Below are positions 1 through 12,160 of a stretch of DNA of 64,000 nucleotides, piece after piece. Under the pieces are notes generated by a model that was not told where the DNA came from, ran no database searches, and worked only from the letters and a program-made list of their open reading frames with translations. The DNA is from Saxidomus purpurata (taxonomy: Eukaryota > Mollusca > Bivalvia > Venerida > Veneridae), in NCBI GenBank assembly GCA_022818135.1, contig JAFMSR010000009.1, forward strand, positions 13,301,892 to 13,365,891, written 5' to 3'. The position numbers and the translations under genes are program-made. The stretch's first letter is position 1; each line of letters begins with the position of its first letter.

Positions 1-129
1 TAACACTTTGTAAGATTTGTTGAGTTATACCGGTATACTTATAGCTCACATTGCATTACATATATTTAATCATCATAATCAGCATTTCCTGCAAGCCCAA
101 GGCTAAAATCATAGCATGTGGCCTATAGT

Positions 130-480
130 GTCCAAGGGTCAAAGTTGACACTATATATCTTTAACTCTTTATGGCATTTACTGAAATCAGGGTCAAATGT
201 TTATCTTGTTGCGATGACGTGCAGAACCCATATTTCAACTTCCAATATCACTTCAACCCTTGATAACTTTACCTCAAACCTGTTCCAAATGTCCATCTTA
301 TCGTAATAACGTGCAAAGCCCACATTTCAACTTCCTATATCACGATGACGTGTATAACCCATATTTCAACTTCCAATTTCACTTCATCCTTAGATGACTG
401 TTCCTAAAACCTGTTCCAAATGTCCATTTTATCGCGACGACGTGCATAAACCACAACTCGTACATGTATAAAATCACACG
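130..480. repeat. Degenerate ~100-bp tandem repeat, copy 1
   Basis: Phrases such as 'acccatatttcaacttcc' and 'caaatgtccat(t/c)ttatcg' recur about every 100 bp, each followed by 'acgtgcagaaccc'-like sequence. Roughly three units are visible. The same unit family, preceded by the same flanking sequence, recurs at 17230-18130, so this is one copy of a duplicated minisatellite. It has no coding capacity; the 62-codon frame through it is just the repeat. Confidence 0.75.
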
Positions 481-1299
481 TATTAAAAACCTTTACTGAC
501 TTAAAGTCACTATGCGCCAGGAGATTGCTCCGTGTACAATAGAGATAATGCAATAGGATATAACTTGACAAAACAGTCTGCCTAATCTGTAATACTAAAG
601 GGACAGGAAAAATGTTAACTGTCAGGAATTCCTCTCATTTGCATTTTATTCACATACACTTAGTCAATATTTTGCGATTGGCACAAGGGGAGACAATTAA
701 AAAATATGTTGGTGACTTTAGAAAAGATCGGTTGGCGATGCAATATATGGAAGATGTTTTAGCTATGGACTTCAAATATTAATCTTTAACGTTTTGTCAA
801 TTCAAACTTTTTACATTTCAGATCTTGATTTCATAATGTGATACCCAATAAAATAAACTCTTATGCAATGGTCTTGTCTGATTTATTTCTATGAAAATTA
901 TAAGACTACTGCATTAGTTCTGTTTTTTTCTCCATAATTACACGCTTCGTCGAGTTTCTAATTCAAGCATTGCGTGCTTAAACGAATGAAATTGAAAGGC
1001 TTTTCTAGTTTGAGCGATAGTTTTGGCGTTATCCGTCCGCAGCCATGTCTAAGTAATATCTGAATTTGAGTATTGAAGCTGATACTGACATAAAAGTATA
1101 AGAAAAGGAGAAACTGTACACGTACACCATGACGTAACGTTATAAACATTGTGACGTTAATTTCCCAAACACAACGACGGAAAATTGTTTGTTTTTCATG
1201 ATAATTCATCATTTTGATAAGTTTGCATATAGAAATCTACTTTAAAGTGCAAGACGGTATGCTACATGTATAAAAAGTTTCCATCATGAGACACTTAGC
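481..1299. other. AT-rich intergenic sequence
   Basis: No gene, RNA gene or clear repeat is seen. Short frames on both strands have no recognisable domain or splice context. Confidence 0.5.
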
Positions 1300-1402
1300 T
1301 CAGATGGAAATATCCATTACCTCGGATAACTGTTTTACGGGAACTCGGCGGAGCCTCTTTCCCACAATTCAATTACCCTCGGTGACGGATATTTCGATCT
1401 GA
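1300..1402. mobile_element. Short inverted-repeat element (MITE-like)
   Basis: The left arm at 1300-1325 (tcagatggaaatatcc...) is an imperfect reverse complement of the right arm at 1377-1402 (...ggatatttcgatctga), about 26 bp each with a few mismatches, including matching 'cctcgg' inner ends. The ~50-bp centre is GC-richer than its surroundings. This looks like a small foldback or MITE. No target duplication could be fixed. Confidence 0.55.
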
Positions 1403-2039
1403 ACCTCGTGCTCATGACACAAACTATTACTGTGGACGAAACGCCTATACAGTTTTGCATCAGATGCTTTCTAGCCTCGTACAGTAGATTAGGTCCTGCT
1501 TGTAACCTAATATCTGCCACAGGGACAGCCGTCAAACTTTACCGAAATTGTTTCTCTGTGTCTCACACTCCGCATTATCAGTTCCTGGAGCGCTTGACAA
1601 TGATGCTCTGTTTTAATTTGGCCGTGATTGAATACAGAAAACAACTTATTATAAATGGAAGTATTGATGTTCTTAAAATTTCAACATTTGATTTACCGTA
1701 CGATGAGTTATCTTTTCGTACTCTTTATTCATACATATTAATGTGTAAATAAGACGAACATATTTTACTTTACGAGTGCATTTCATAAATTATCCTTCTT
1801 TAATTTTTCTTCAGACGTGCTCATAGTAAGAACAACATTTCTAAATAGCAACGCAATTATCAAGATAACGATCAGAAACCATCAAATCGATAGCACTTAC
1901 CTTTTCCGCATAAAAACGGGCTAAAATATTCCGTTAAATAACGTTTAACAAGTTCCCAAGTGACCACATGTTGAAGCAAACTTTGTACATGTCGGTCTTA
2001 CTGTTGAGAGTATATTGCAGAATTAATTGCAGATCTCCA
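1403..2039. other. Intergenic, unassigned 114-codon frame
   Basis: A 114-codon plus-strand frame spans 1408-1752, but it shows no domain, signal peptide or recognisable family, and its 5' part lies in the arm of the inverted-repeat element. I do not call it a gene. Nothing else is visible here. Confidence 0.4.
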
Positions 2040-3700
2040 GTTGCTGACTTTAATAATACGTGACACAGAACCAGTTGTCATGACAATCGAAGGTCAACAA
2101 ACGGAAATGATGGTTTAAAACGACCCTATCTTGAATCACAATCTTAATTGCAGATATAGTATAACGTAACATACACTTGCGTATTTATGAGCAGTGTTCA
2201 CTTTTCAAGCTGTTAAATACATCAACTAAATTGTTCAACTAAAAGCAGTACATAATTATTTCAGGTTACAGTTGCAATGTACTTTTGATGCTGTCAAGTG
2301 TTGAACTATATCACGTGATATTGAGAATGTTTTTATAACTTCGTCCTAAATATGCTATTTTTGGATTTAAAAAGCTACTTCATGTTTATATCTTTCTGAT
2401 CTTTACAAAGAGAGGCTTGAAAATAGTGCCATGAAATGTTAATATCAACAAGTTAAACCGTACTAAAATTCTTCTATTGTATGGTTATAAATTTGAATTA
2501 AGAATATTAAATTTTTATTCTATGTAAAGTATCAGTAAGAAACAATATCAGAAATGAACATGGACTATGCAAATGTAAGGTGCAGAACAGGTTACAGTAT
2601 GTGCTAGTATTAAGCAGTCAGACTTAGCGAACGTTTCAAATGAGTAGATGCCATACTCCAGAATAAATGATAATACAAAGAAGTATTATAAAGATTTCTG
2701 CTTTTTATAAATACAAAAAGAGCCGTAGTGCCATTCAATCTCGTTAAAATAATCTACAAATGAAGATCGTGTACTTAATTTTATTTTAGCAAGATGTGTG
2801 TTTTCACGTTTGCAAATTTATAAAGTCGAAATTTATTTCACATTCAATGTCACGTTAGCCCCTTTAGTGAATTCTATATTCGGCATGTTGTGTTCTTCAG
2901 TCATAACTTTTCCGTGTGCTGTACTCAATTGTCTTTGAACGGTCCGAGCTCTCCCATCGCATACTAGTTAATCTCCACTTATCTAGAAGTTATGTTCTTC
3001 TTTGGTTAGTTCATATGCACTTTAGTAATGCGTCCAAAAGAAAAAAATGCATTATTGTTCTTTATAGTTGCTGCTATATAATAATTATCATAGGCAGAAA
3101 AAATATTTTTCTGTTACAGGAAAAAACACCAATCGACAAAAAGCCATGCAAAAAAAAATTTGATCAATCGTTTTCACATAAAATAAGTTTGTGACTTTTC
3201 TGGAGACAGTCGTGTAGAAATCACATATGTCAAATCCAGCTATATTGAGTCTCGGATGATTTAAAATCAAGTGTCAGCCAAGTGCATTCTACTGGGAAAA
3301 TTAGGTCACATTTTTGCCATTGTAGAAAATTTGGAGAAAATAAGAATTCTGTCAGTTTCGTATGCTTTATTAAAGTATTCAGCAGCGATTTCAAAGGACT
3401 CCGTTGATTCGATAACGTCACTCCTTTGTTGAAGATGGGACTATTGTAAACTTCAACAAGGACTGTAGAGAATACCAGAAAGTTAAATCAGTCGTTGAGC
3501 AATTTCCCTAGAGATGTTCCATTTATGCTATAAAGGCGTGTTATTTGATATGCATTACAGGACATGATGTGGGTAACGTTACATAACTTGACTCTACACT
3601 TGCTCAGTCCACAGGGACGGGTAGGACCGTAGACAGGACACGAAACACTGCATCATGTGAGTACCAGCTACGTTCCCTCCACATATGAGTCACTCATGTG
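2040..3700. repeat. Segmental duplication block P, copy 1
   Basis: This non-coding stretch aligns by eye, in order, with 9880-12160. Anchors include 'ttcaactaaaagca', 'ttgatgctgtca', 'gaacaggtta.a.tatgtgctagtattaagca', 'tcagtcgttgagca' and 'ggacatg.tgt.....aacgt'. Divergence is substantial (perhaps 25-30%) with many indels, so the duplication is old. No open frame is conserved between the copies, arguing against a coding exon. Near its right edge (about 3653-3660) a 'catcat|gtgagt' string resembles a splice donor, but it is not preserved in copy 2. Confidence 0.8.
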
Positions 3701-4964
3701 TATTTCAACTATACTAGATATTGAACTGAACCGTATTTTTATCGAATTCTGTCGCTATTTTGTAGTTTCCGATGGGTTTTCACGGCAACGTCTTTGAATT
3801 ATAAACAAACTTGATTATACACTTATTCTTAATTTGAATATTTTGTAATGCATTCTTTATTTGTTTTATTGTTACAATATATTCTTGTTTACATGCTTGA
3901 AATTCTCTTTCTTTTAATGAATACTTACTAGATCTACGCATCTAGTAATAGCTAGTCTGAAAATCGAACATACCAATATCTTTAAAATACCTTTACAACG
4001 GCAATCTGTAATTCCTGTAAATCTTTCTTTAGTGATCATAGGTCCCAACGCAGTATGTCTTCTAAAGTTTACAACTTTTGAACAAGCAGTATATATACCT
4101 TGATATTTACTGCAACCACATGAAACTTTTAATTAAAATTAGTTACAATATACATCTATTTTATTACCCTTTAGTAGACCTCTTTAGCTCTGAACAAATT
4201 CATTATCATCACTCATCATCTACATCATCACCCCATCACAATCATATAATATATGTAAACAATAAACGCATGGTTGTATTGGCCATTATATATAGTTGTG
4301 GTAAGCCACTGACCTTCTAGTGGGGTCACCCATCCAGGCATTGCCCACACTATGTGTTGCTTAACTACATGTCGCTAAAGAGCTAACACAACAGTGAGGC
4401 AGTTGGAATTCCTTACAGACCTAGGTATTCACTACAGGTTGAAACGTTTTATATAAAAAAGTAATGGGCAGGATAAGAATTATACATGACAGTGACCATT
4501 CAGCCTGGCTCATTTCCACAGGTCTACTATAAATTATATCTACTATATATATTTGAATTCATGTGATCAACATAACTTGATTGCTAAAACAAACCGTTCT
4601 TCGGTGGCAGTCTTACCTCCGGGTCTAATTACATAGACAAAATGATCTTGCTCTCTAGTAACAAGTGAGAAATAAATACTTAAAAAATATCCAGCGTCGA
4701 CATAAACTATAAATATGCGTATCTAATCTATCAATCCTCTTAAAAATTAAAAATTAAAAGTATTTTATGACGTAATGGGTACTCCGAAGATTAATCAATA
4801 TCGTGTGATGCTTGAAATAGCATATGTTGTATACTGCGAAATGAGAACCATTAAGGATTACTTCATGTAAAACAGTGATCGAAAATATAATTTTATGAAC
4901 GTTTACAAGCACACGTGTCCAAATTCAAGTGAAAAATGGCACTTGTTTATCTCGCGTTTTCCCG
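3701..4964. other. AT-rich intergenic sequence
   Basis: No supported gene. A CATCAT-rich stretch lies near 4193-4245 and TATA-rich segments near 4540-4560. No counterpart was recognised in the second duplication copy. Confidence 0.45.
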
Positions 4965-5330
4965 ATGTGTCTTCTTTCTTCACCGGATGTTAACGTTGTC
5001 TGCAATTTAATTGGCGTAAACCATATGGTGTTCGGATTGAATATATTTCAATATATGGTGAACATAATTGTGTCGCAAGAACAAAAAGCAGATGTTTGCA
5101 TATCAAATGGTGTCTTGCAAGTTTTCACACATGAGCGGTTTTGTTTGGCATATTGTTTAAACCAAACGCAATAAACGGGAAAGCGAAGGTTGGTACCGTG
5201 CCTCATCAGGGCACATAAAATGAGATTATATTCAAAGTGTGACCTTTCAGCGCAGACAATATCATATAATGAAAGCAAAGTATTTAAACAAAGGCAGATT
5301 AGATATTATTAGCACCATGTGGCAGAAAAA
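4965..5330. repeat. Segmental duplication block Q, copy 1
   Basis: Aligns with 14218-14590. Shared anchors are 'ttaa(c/t)gttgtctg(c/t)aat', 'atggtgaaca.aattg', 'tg(t/c)cttgcaagttttcacaca' (variants) and 'tgttta...caaacgcaata'. The right end (from 'tgacctttcagcgca' to 'agattagatatta') matches 15838-15960 instead, showing that about 1.3 kb, including a LINE fragment, separates these parts in the second copy. It contains a 'gtgcctcatcagggcac' motif whose reverse strand carries CTGATGAG. Confidence 0.75.
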
Positions 5331-5414
5331 GTGTCACAGCCAGGGCCAATACACGCCACAAATTTGCTATAGGTTTGTATAGGAGCGCTGTCGTTATCTC
5401 GCGATAACATTTTA

Positions 5415-5760
5415 ATTAATAAAGTTATTTTAAAATGACAAACGGGATGATAAAATATAACATTTCCCCTTTTTAATGAATATTTTTTTATTTTTCTGAG
5501 ACTTTATTTGTTTGGTCTTTTTTTAACTTAAAAACTCTACCCGTCGTTTTACTATATAGTATATAGTAAAACGCCCAAAATGTCACAATTTTAAGTGAAA
5601 ATTTTACAGCTTATCTTCAATTTGTTCAAAAACTATAACACTTATTTTAGAATCACAAACGGGATTGAATAAAACAATCATTCTCCATTTAAGTGATATA
5701 TTTTATATAAAAATAAAGAAAGAAGAGAATGGTCTGTTTTTAACGTTTTGTTTAACAGTA
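5415..5760. repeat. Two-copy local repeat with an AT palindrome
   Basis: 'ttattttaaaatgacaaacggg' near 5424 recurs as 'ttattttagaatcacaaacggg' near 5642, each followed by an AAAA-rich stretch and a 'tctcc' or 'tttccc' box. Between them, 5545-5573 is a hairpin with perfect 12-bp arms (cgttttactata / tatagtaaaacg) and a 5-nt loop. Probably part of an unclassified non-autonomous element. Confidence 0.55.
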
Positions 5761-6000
5761 TATAATTTCATTTTTACGATCGGAGCTCGGTTGCTTCCGT
5801 AATGCTGGCCGAACACTTCCGAATGATTGATCTAACTGCTTCAGGCCATCGATAAGTTTTATGGCCGGACATTACGTAACATTTACCATGATCTTTAAAA
5901 CGTTGTATATTGGGTTTTGTTTTTACATTAAAATGCAAACTGGGTTAGAATCTTAAGTTTTTTTGTTCATAAAAAGGCAAAACCTTTCATTGAAGGAAGT

Positions 6001-6101
6001 GTCTCCTCGTCCGGTACCGGACGGGGAGACCCAGAGTTTCAACGTCCGGTTCAGCCGGACGTAGAGACAAATGGGGGGGGGGGGTTTGTCTCCCCGTCCG
6101 G
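6001..6101. repeat. Cluster of GTCCGG hairpins
   Basis: 6001-6030 folds into a 14-bp stem around a 2-nt loop (gtctcctcgtccgg / ccggacggggagac, one mismatch that can be a wobble pair). 6043-6061 is a second hairpin with 7-bp arms cgtccgg/ccggacg. 6073-6084 is a run of G, followed by a third 'gtctccccgtccgg' half-site at 6088-6101. A related 'gagccggacatggagac' lies at 6193-6209. GC content is far above the surroundings. Confidence 0.7.
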
Positions 6102-6209
6102 CTCTATTTGTTATCACTTTTTAGCGCTACAGTTATGAAAATATTACCTACTACTTACTATAGGTCGTCGGTAAACATTGATAAAAGAAGAGAGCCGGAC
6201 ATGGAGACT

Positions 6210-7717
6210 CTGTGTCCTCCTAATCCCCAAAACTTATCGATTGCCTGCTGATATATACGCTTGACACTTTTTCTGCCGTATGAGTTTCTTGTGGAATTAC
6301 TCTTTAGCACAAAACATCTAAAACGTTCTAACATATAGCATGTACATGTATTAGACCTTTCTAACCTAAACTGAAACGTAAACGGAAACTTAATGAAAAC
6401 CGGGGACTTTTTCAAATGTAAAACAAAAGCTATGAATATCAAATAATATAATACCACAGGGGTTTGCGACTTGAATACATGAGCTGTACATAAGCACTTT
6501 TAGTGTTTAATCAAACAAACACATGTCTAAATCACCTACGGAAGGAAATTCCAAAACTTGGACCATATTGAGATTATCGACTAATTCGTCTTTATCTAGA
6601 GTGCTCTACCATTATTCTGTATCTCAGAATTGTTCTGTTAATCTTTGTTTCGTATGACATGGAAGTTTCTGTTACAAGAATGAAACTGATCATTTGGCTC
6701 ATTCATAGGATGAAATATACTGTGCATCTTTGTCATCTTTTGTACAAACTGGTCGATACTACTTGTCGCCATTTATTTATCGCAGGCAACGTTTTTTTTC
6801 GAAAATAGTCGATAAAGTATGCTCAACATTTTACGGACCTCAATGCTTGCAGTTGCAATGCCTACCATGGACATAGTAGCCGAACTTGCACAATCCTTAT
6901 AAAGAACAAAGGAGTTCTGTTTACAAGGGAAAACTATGACTTCTATCTAGATATGACTTTCTGATCAACAGAGTGGTGAGAAAATCTGCTAATCACCGGA
7001 ACTAAAATAAGGTGTTTTAGGAAGGAGCACTTCAAAAAGAAGATATCTTCTGCTAACGTGTATTAAAATATGAAAGACAAAAGTACAAATTATTTGTTAA
7101 ATACAGAAATTAAACGATAACATGTTCAGTACAAGTATACAGAATTCAGCGAGCACTACTTCGTATCCCTGTGGTGTGGTGCACAATCATACTTGTAAAA
7201 ATCATGAATTTCGTGCAGATCACGCTTAGAAATCTATTTGCATCACAGAAAGATATCTCCTGCACTTTTAAGATAATCTTTTTTTATATCTCTTCTACTT
7301 ACAGCATTCCACTGCATTCTAGTATCAATTCAATTATGCCTTTCTATTTCCGGTCAGAACTTATACTATTGGTGAACATTTTCTGTTTTTTTTATACTTC
7401 GGTTTATTTTTAGTAATACATGTGTAAGAAATTAAATCATGATATATATTACTCATATTTCATCCCTACAATCATGTAATGATGCAGCCGTTGTCTCCCT
7501 TTGAATTTCATACCGGTTATTTTTTAGGGTGTACTGCAGCGATTGTTTTTCTTTGGCACAAACAATGTAGTCAAAATTAACGCCCACAACACTGAACTGG
7601 AGGTTGGTAGTTTTGTTGTTTGAGAAATCCCCCAATTTATTTCCGAAGTACGTATTAATTTATGGATTACGTTTAAGTTAGAAAGGTCTAATGAGTAATA
7701 CAGTTATAGTTATAGTT
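6210..7717. other. AT-rich intergenic sequence
   Basis: No supported gene. The open frames at 6158-6457 (minus) and 7171-7413 (plus) have no recognisable domain and AT-driven composition. Confidence 0.45.
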
Positions 7718-7992
7718 GAAACCTCGATTCGGTTGTTCGAATCTTTAACAAGCGGTTAAACTAACAGTCGATTCATATTTTGGGTTGTATTTAAACATTT
7801 GTATCATGGCTACTGCCGATTTGTATAGTAAAACACTGTACTGTATTCGTGATAACTTGCACTGTGTATGGGGGCGGAGCTTAGACCGTGCTCTATCTAC
7901 AATAGAGAAAATGATCTATCTGCAAAAGAGAACACTTTTCAGATTGTTTAGTGTCAATTCCGTCGGCCGGAAACTCACTTCCCGAGGTATTC

Positions 7993-8184
7993 TCAATTCC
8001 TAGCTAGGTCATGCAAATTACATTCCAGGCGAAAATCTCCTGAGCAGTTTATATCATCAGTTTTCATTTGTGAAAGCATGATGTCGTCGGCATCTGAAGG
8101 AATTTGTGAAAGAATGATGTCTAAATCTTCTAATTGACTAAATTCAAGTTCAATAGCCATCTGTACCGAAAATTTATCCTGCAA
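7993..8184 (-). CDS. Small acidic hypothetical ORF inside the TIR element
   Basis: 63 codons rich in Asp, Glu, Ser and Leu, with two near-copies of an 'xIILSQIPSD / DIMLSQMKTD' motif, i.e. a short repeated ILSQ/MLSQ pattern about 14 residues apart. I do not recognise the protein. It lies entirely within the inverted-repeat element. It could be a first exon or relic of a transposon protein, or chance. There is no ribozyme, splice or promoter evidence. Confidence 0.25.
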   Translation of the reverse strand: MQDKFSVQMAIELEFSQLEDLDIILSQIPSDADDIMLSQMKTDDINCSGDFRLECNLHDLARN

Positions 8185-8387
8185 TTCTAAAAATCCATAA
8201 TCCAGATTTCATCTATCCTTCTAAGCGTTCTTTTTTAAGGGAACTGACAAAAATCAGAGTGACCAAATAATATCAACGTGATCCCACCCATTTTGTCACG
8301 TCACACGATGTTTCGGGACCTGCGAGCTGTCAATCAAAATGTACATGATGGTGTACGTGCCATCATCAACGTGCCATAATACAAATC

Positions 8388-8451
8388 AGATAGAGCGACT
8401 GTTTGCGCCCCTCGAAATAACATAATTATTCTCGCAAACAGTACTCTATCT
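8388..8451. repeat. Near-perfect hairpin
   Basis: Left arm 8388-8407 (agatagagcgactgtttgcg) and right arm 8433-8451 (cgcaaacagtactctatct) pair over about 19 bp with one small mismatch or bulge. The loop is about 25 nt. It lies in the right third of the 7718-8617 element. Confidence 0.75.
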
Positions 8452-9039
8452 AATACATTGATATGGTATATAATAAGGTAAGTAGATAACTAAAATCTCT
8501 TTAAAAGTAAATCAAAACACCACACTAATTTTTCATATAACAAATAGTATTTTGAATCAAAATTTAACCGACGGTTAACTTAGCAGCCGGTTAAACATTC
8601 GAACAACTGGTTCCAGTGCAAATATCAATCAGATATATCTTCATTTTAACGAATATTCATGCTAACTTTCAGCTAAAATAGTACGACTAAATCGGTGAGA
8701 CTTGGAACAAGCCAATTTATGTAGGCAACTTGCGTACCTATTAGATACCTTTGGTCTCTGACTGGTCCAAAATTATTGGTAGCACTAAATATTTCTAGAA
8801 TTAAAATCGAAAGTACAATGGTTGAGAATAACAAGAAAATAGTTCATGCATTTTCTCATTACTATTACGGTGTCCTATGGCTATCTGAAAGTATTGAATT
8901 GCTTGACATAATGTAAATAAAAATCCTACAGACAAGGGTATGAGGTTCTAAGGTGGTTCTACAGATTTATTAGGATGAAATAACTCAACGAATATTTTGG
9001 AATGCGGACCGTGCTTAGATGTTATACAGTCAGTCTATG

Positions 9040-9810
9040 GGAAAAAAATTAGTGTAGTCATACCTAATACAGCTACACGTTCAAGCAGACTACAAATACT
9101 AAGTCTTCCGATCAAGAGTTTAGTCGTTAGCAATTTGGATCACTATATTTCATAACACCCCTATTAGAAGAAATAGACTTGCCCAAATTGGAAGTCAGAC
9201 GGCCCCATTGTAAAACTATCGGTATTATTGGGTTAAATATATACATAATGTTTTGCAAAAATATCAATCAAAATGTTCTTCTATTGTTTAAAGTTAACTG
9301 GCATAATGCAAAATACATTTACTCATATCAAAGACTACCATCCTTACACTACATTTTAAAAGCCTAAATTATTTTCCAGTACTATCTGCAAGTCGAGTAT
9401 CCGAAGATAGTTATAGTTACTGCCATGTTGAAGCATACGCTTCTTCTACCTTGATGATGATATATACGATTATTTGAATGTTACACTCTTCACAGTTTCT
9501 CTCCGTAATTGTGGATGAATGTCACTTGGTCATAGACATTCTTGAAAAGATAAATAAAACAACGTGTTCTATTTTTGCCGTAAGCTTTAAACGTGCTTGA
9601 CCGAAAGTAGATTTCATAACGTAAATGCATTGTTATGTTAACAAAAGGAAATGTTTTTCAACGTCAAGTTAAAAAACTGAATTTGCATCACTTTCTTCGA
9701 TAAGTATCAATTTTGATGGGAAAATAATCAAATTTCACAGTCATTAAGTGTTCTGAAGGGCGTTGAACTAAGGTTTAATGGAAACAGAGGATTTGAAAAA
9801 GAGAATTGAA
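9040..9810. repeat. Duplicated block X, copy 1
   Basis: Aligns with 16025-16820. Anchors include 'cttgcccaaattgga', 'tcttctattgtttaa', 'ttgaagcatacg', 'catagaca.tcttgaaaagat', 'aaaaggaaatg..tttcaacgtcaag', 'tcaattttgatggga' and 'aaggtttaatgga'. The first ~170 bp also occur at 10370-10540, so that part may be a dispersed repeat, while the rest marks a segmental duplication. The 9179-9367 frame is not conserved in the other copy. Confidence 0.8.
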
Positions 9811-9879
9811 ACGGTGCTCAATCCTTTCTCCTAGACACGAATTTGTAAATTACGATCATACAGAGTATATTAATGGTGG

Positions 9880-12160
9880 ACCTTCAGTTGCAAATTTTAA
9901 TTAGACTAGACTTGAACCAGATATCATGTCAAGCGAAGACCCACACTACAATTTATTCATGGTTAACACTGTTTTGAATTCAATCTAAATTTCATCTATC
10001 ATATAATATAGCAGACAGCTGCGTACTAATACTGAATCAGTACAAAATGTATATCTTTTTCAAAATCTTTCAATACATCAAAATAAACTGTTCAACTAAA
10101 AGCAATACTTATCACAGGTTCAAATTGCAAAGCTATTCTTGATGCTGTCACGCGGTAAACTGCCACGTGGTATTCAGCATTATCTATTACTTCGTCATAT
10201 TTTGATATTTTAGTATTTAGAATTCAGCTTATAGTAACTATATTTACTAGCTGTAAAGCTTGAAAAGTGACATGAAATGGTAAATTTCATCAAGTGATAG
10301 TCTACCATGCGTATCTATTTACTTTAACCCATTCCTGCTTAGTGTCTATCAAAATATATACCATTTCATGCAGGTACGTTCTTAAGCAGACGACAAATTA
10401 ATAGGGCTTGTTTGTCGTCTGATCAGGATTTAAGTTGTTAGTCTTTTGGATCACAATTCTGCAAAACACTCCTATAAAAAGAAATAAACTTGCCCAAATT
10501 GGAGTCAGAAGATCTCATTGTAAATATCTAGGTGTAAATCGGTTAAATTAAGAATCTGACTTGGGTGTTCTATATGAAGAGTACATAAAGAAAATATGTT
10601 ATTAATGAATATGGTTCATGTATTAAATGTTAGGTGTAGAACAGGTTATATTATGTGCTAGTATTAAGCATTCAAACATTTTGCAAGCCTCAATGCAGTA
10701 GCTTTCATATTCCAGGCTTACTGATGATACAAAACTTCTGCTTTTTCTTAATCTAGAAAGAGTCGTACTTTTATTCAATCTGATTGCAATCATATACACA
10801 GGAAGATCTTGCACTTTAGTCAGATTGTAATTCTTTTTTAACAAAAGGTCAGTTATCACACAAGGTGCTGGTTGAAGAACAAGTCTCAATGATCATGAAC
10901 TTTCAGGATATAACATAAAAATGATTACGGAAATGGTACAAACTTCTTTTTTACCGAAATGTCGTCCGTTGTCCTGACACCAGACTGCCAAAAAACCTTC
11001 AACTGGATTTCTATTTATGCAATTAAAACATTCAATGCAAATATTTTCACATAAATGAAAATCATTTTAACCATTCGTAATCTACATGCATTTAACCTTT
11101 TTTGCATTTAATGATATTAGTTTTCCACTTCACATGATCAAATTTCAACTGATAATATATATATTCATAGCCAAGATGGCGATAACTATTAAATTATTTG
11201 AATTCAACATCTTATGTCGCCACGATTCACTGGTTATCATCACTATAATGGTGTATTTGCACAGCTTATGCATGTCCGTTTTGTTGCACTTTCCGAAGAG
11301 GATTTGAATGGAGCTAGTCAGAATCAAATTTGTAAACCAAGACGAATTCTACTTCATTTTAGTAAGTTCTACATAGTTTTTTTGTACGGCTTTTTGTTCT
11401 TTTCAGTCATCACCTTAGGGAACATGTTCTGTGTACTATACTGTACTCAGCTTTCTTGATCGGTTCGAGCTCGCCCGTTCAATACGGTTTACTCCCCGCT
11501 AAATTTAATAAGAGATATGCCTCTTTTTGGCTCGTAAATACACGCCTTAGCAAGGGCGTCTTTGTTCATAGGCAAATGTGTCGTCTTTCTACTTATTGTT
11601 AGTGCTATATAATCATTGTCGTAGACAGATAAGTATACAACGACAAGAAGCTGTGATAGCCACGCAAAAAATGAAACTTTAATAAACTGTTTTCACGTCA
11701 CATAAATCTGTGAGTTTCTGGAACCAGTCGTGTAGAATTCACATATATCAGATGTAGCCTTTTTTATTCTCCGATGATTTCAAAACCAGTGTAAGTGTAG
11801 CGCATTGCGCAGGGAAAATTAGATAACATTAATTGCTGTTTTAGGAGATCTGGAGAAAATAAGAATGTTGTATGGTCTTATTAGACCATCTCAGCCTTGA
11901 ATTATAACAATGACTATAGGGAAGACCAACAAATGAAATCAGTCGTTGAGCATTTCTCCTAGACATGTTCCAAATATCTGCTAATGGCGTGATATTTGAT
12001 AGTCTGTATTCAGCACAGGACATGGTGTAAATAACGTGACTTAATCTGTCTAGAAGTAAGACACCGACTTTAAACTAGCTCAGTCAAAAGGCGGAAGGTC
12101 GTAGCTAGTACCAAAAACTGCACCTGTACTCAGTCATTTGTATTTCAACAATAGTAAATA
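9880..12160. repeat. Segmental duplication block P, copy 2
   Basis: Second copy of 2040-3700, lengthened by insertions, including a fragment of block X at 10370-10540. It keeps the same anchor order as copy 1 and ends near the 'ggacatggtgtaaataacgt' counterpart at 12018. The open frames within it (10623-10889, 11086-11459, 11841-12023) are not conserved with copy 1 and are not called as genes. Confidence 0.8.

Larger units (their letters stand above)
7718..8617. mobile_element. ~0.9-kb TIR element (non-autonomous DNA transposon)
   Basis: The left end (7718-7771, with gttgttcgaatctttaac and gcggttaaactaacagtcg) is the inverted counterpart of the right end (8551-8617, with acggttaacttagcagccgg and ttaaacattcgaacaac). 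The shared terminal words are GTTGTTCGAAT.TTTAAC followed by a GGTTAA-rich subterminal segment. The interior carries a 63-codon minus-strand frame (7993-8184) and a 20-bp hairpin (8388-8451). No transposase domain is visible, so it is probably non-autonomous. The superfamily cannot be assigned by eye. Confidence 0.65.

Noticed and set aside
1408..1752. 114-codon plus-strand frame
   Set aside because: No recognisable domain; overlaps the arm of an inverted-repeat element; not conserved elsewhere in the window.
3640..3665. Possible first exon with a gtgagt donor
   Set aside because: No supported ORF upstream, and the site is not conserved in the duplicated copy.
4929..5174. 81-codon frame partly shared with 14287-14472 ('QVFTHE.FCL')
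   Set aside because: The shared stretch is short, both frames end at once and the rest diverges by indels; fits duplicated non-coding DNA.
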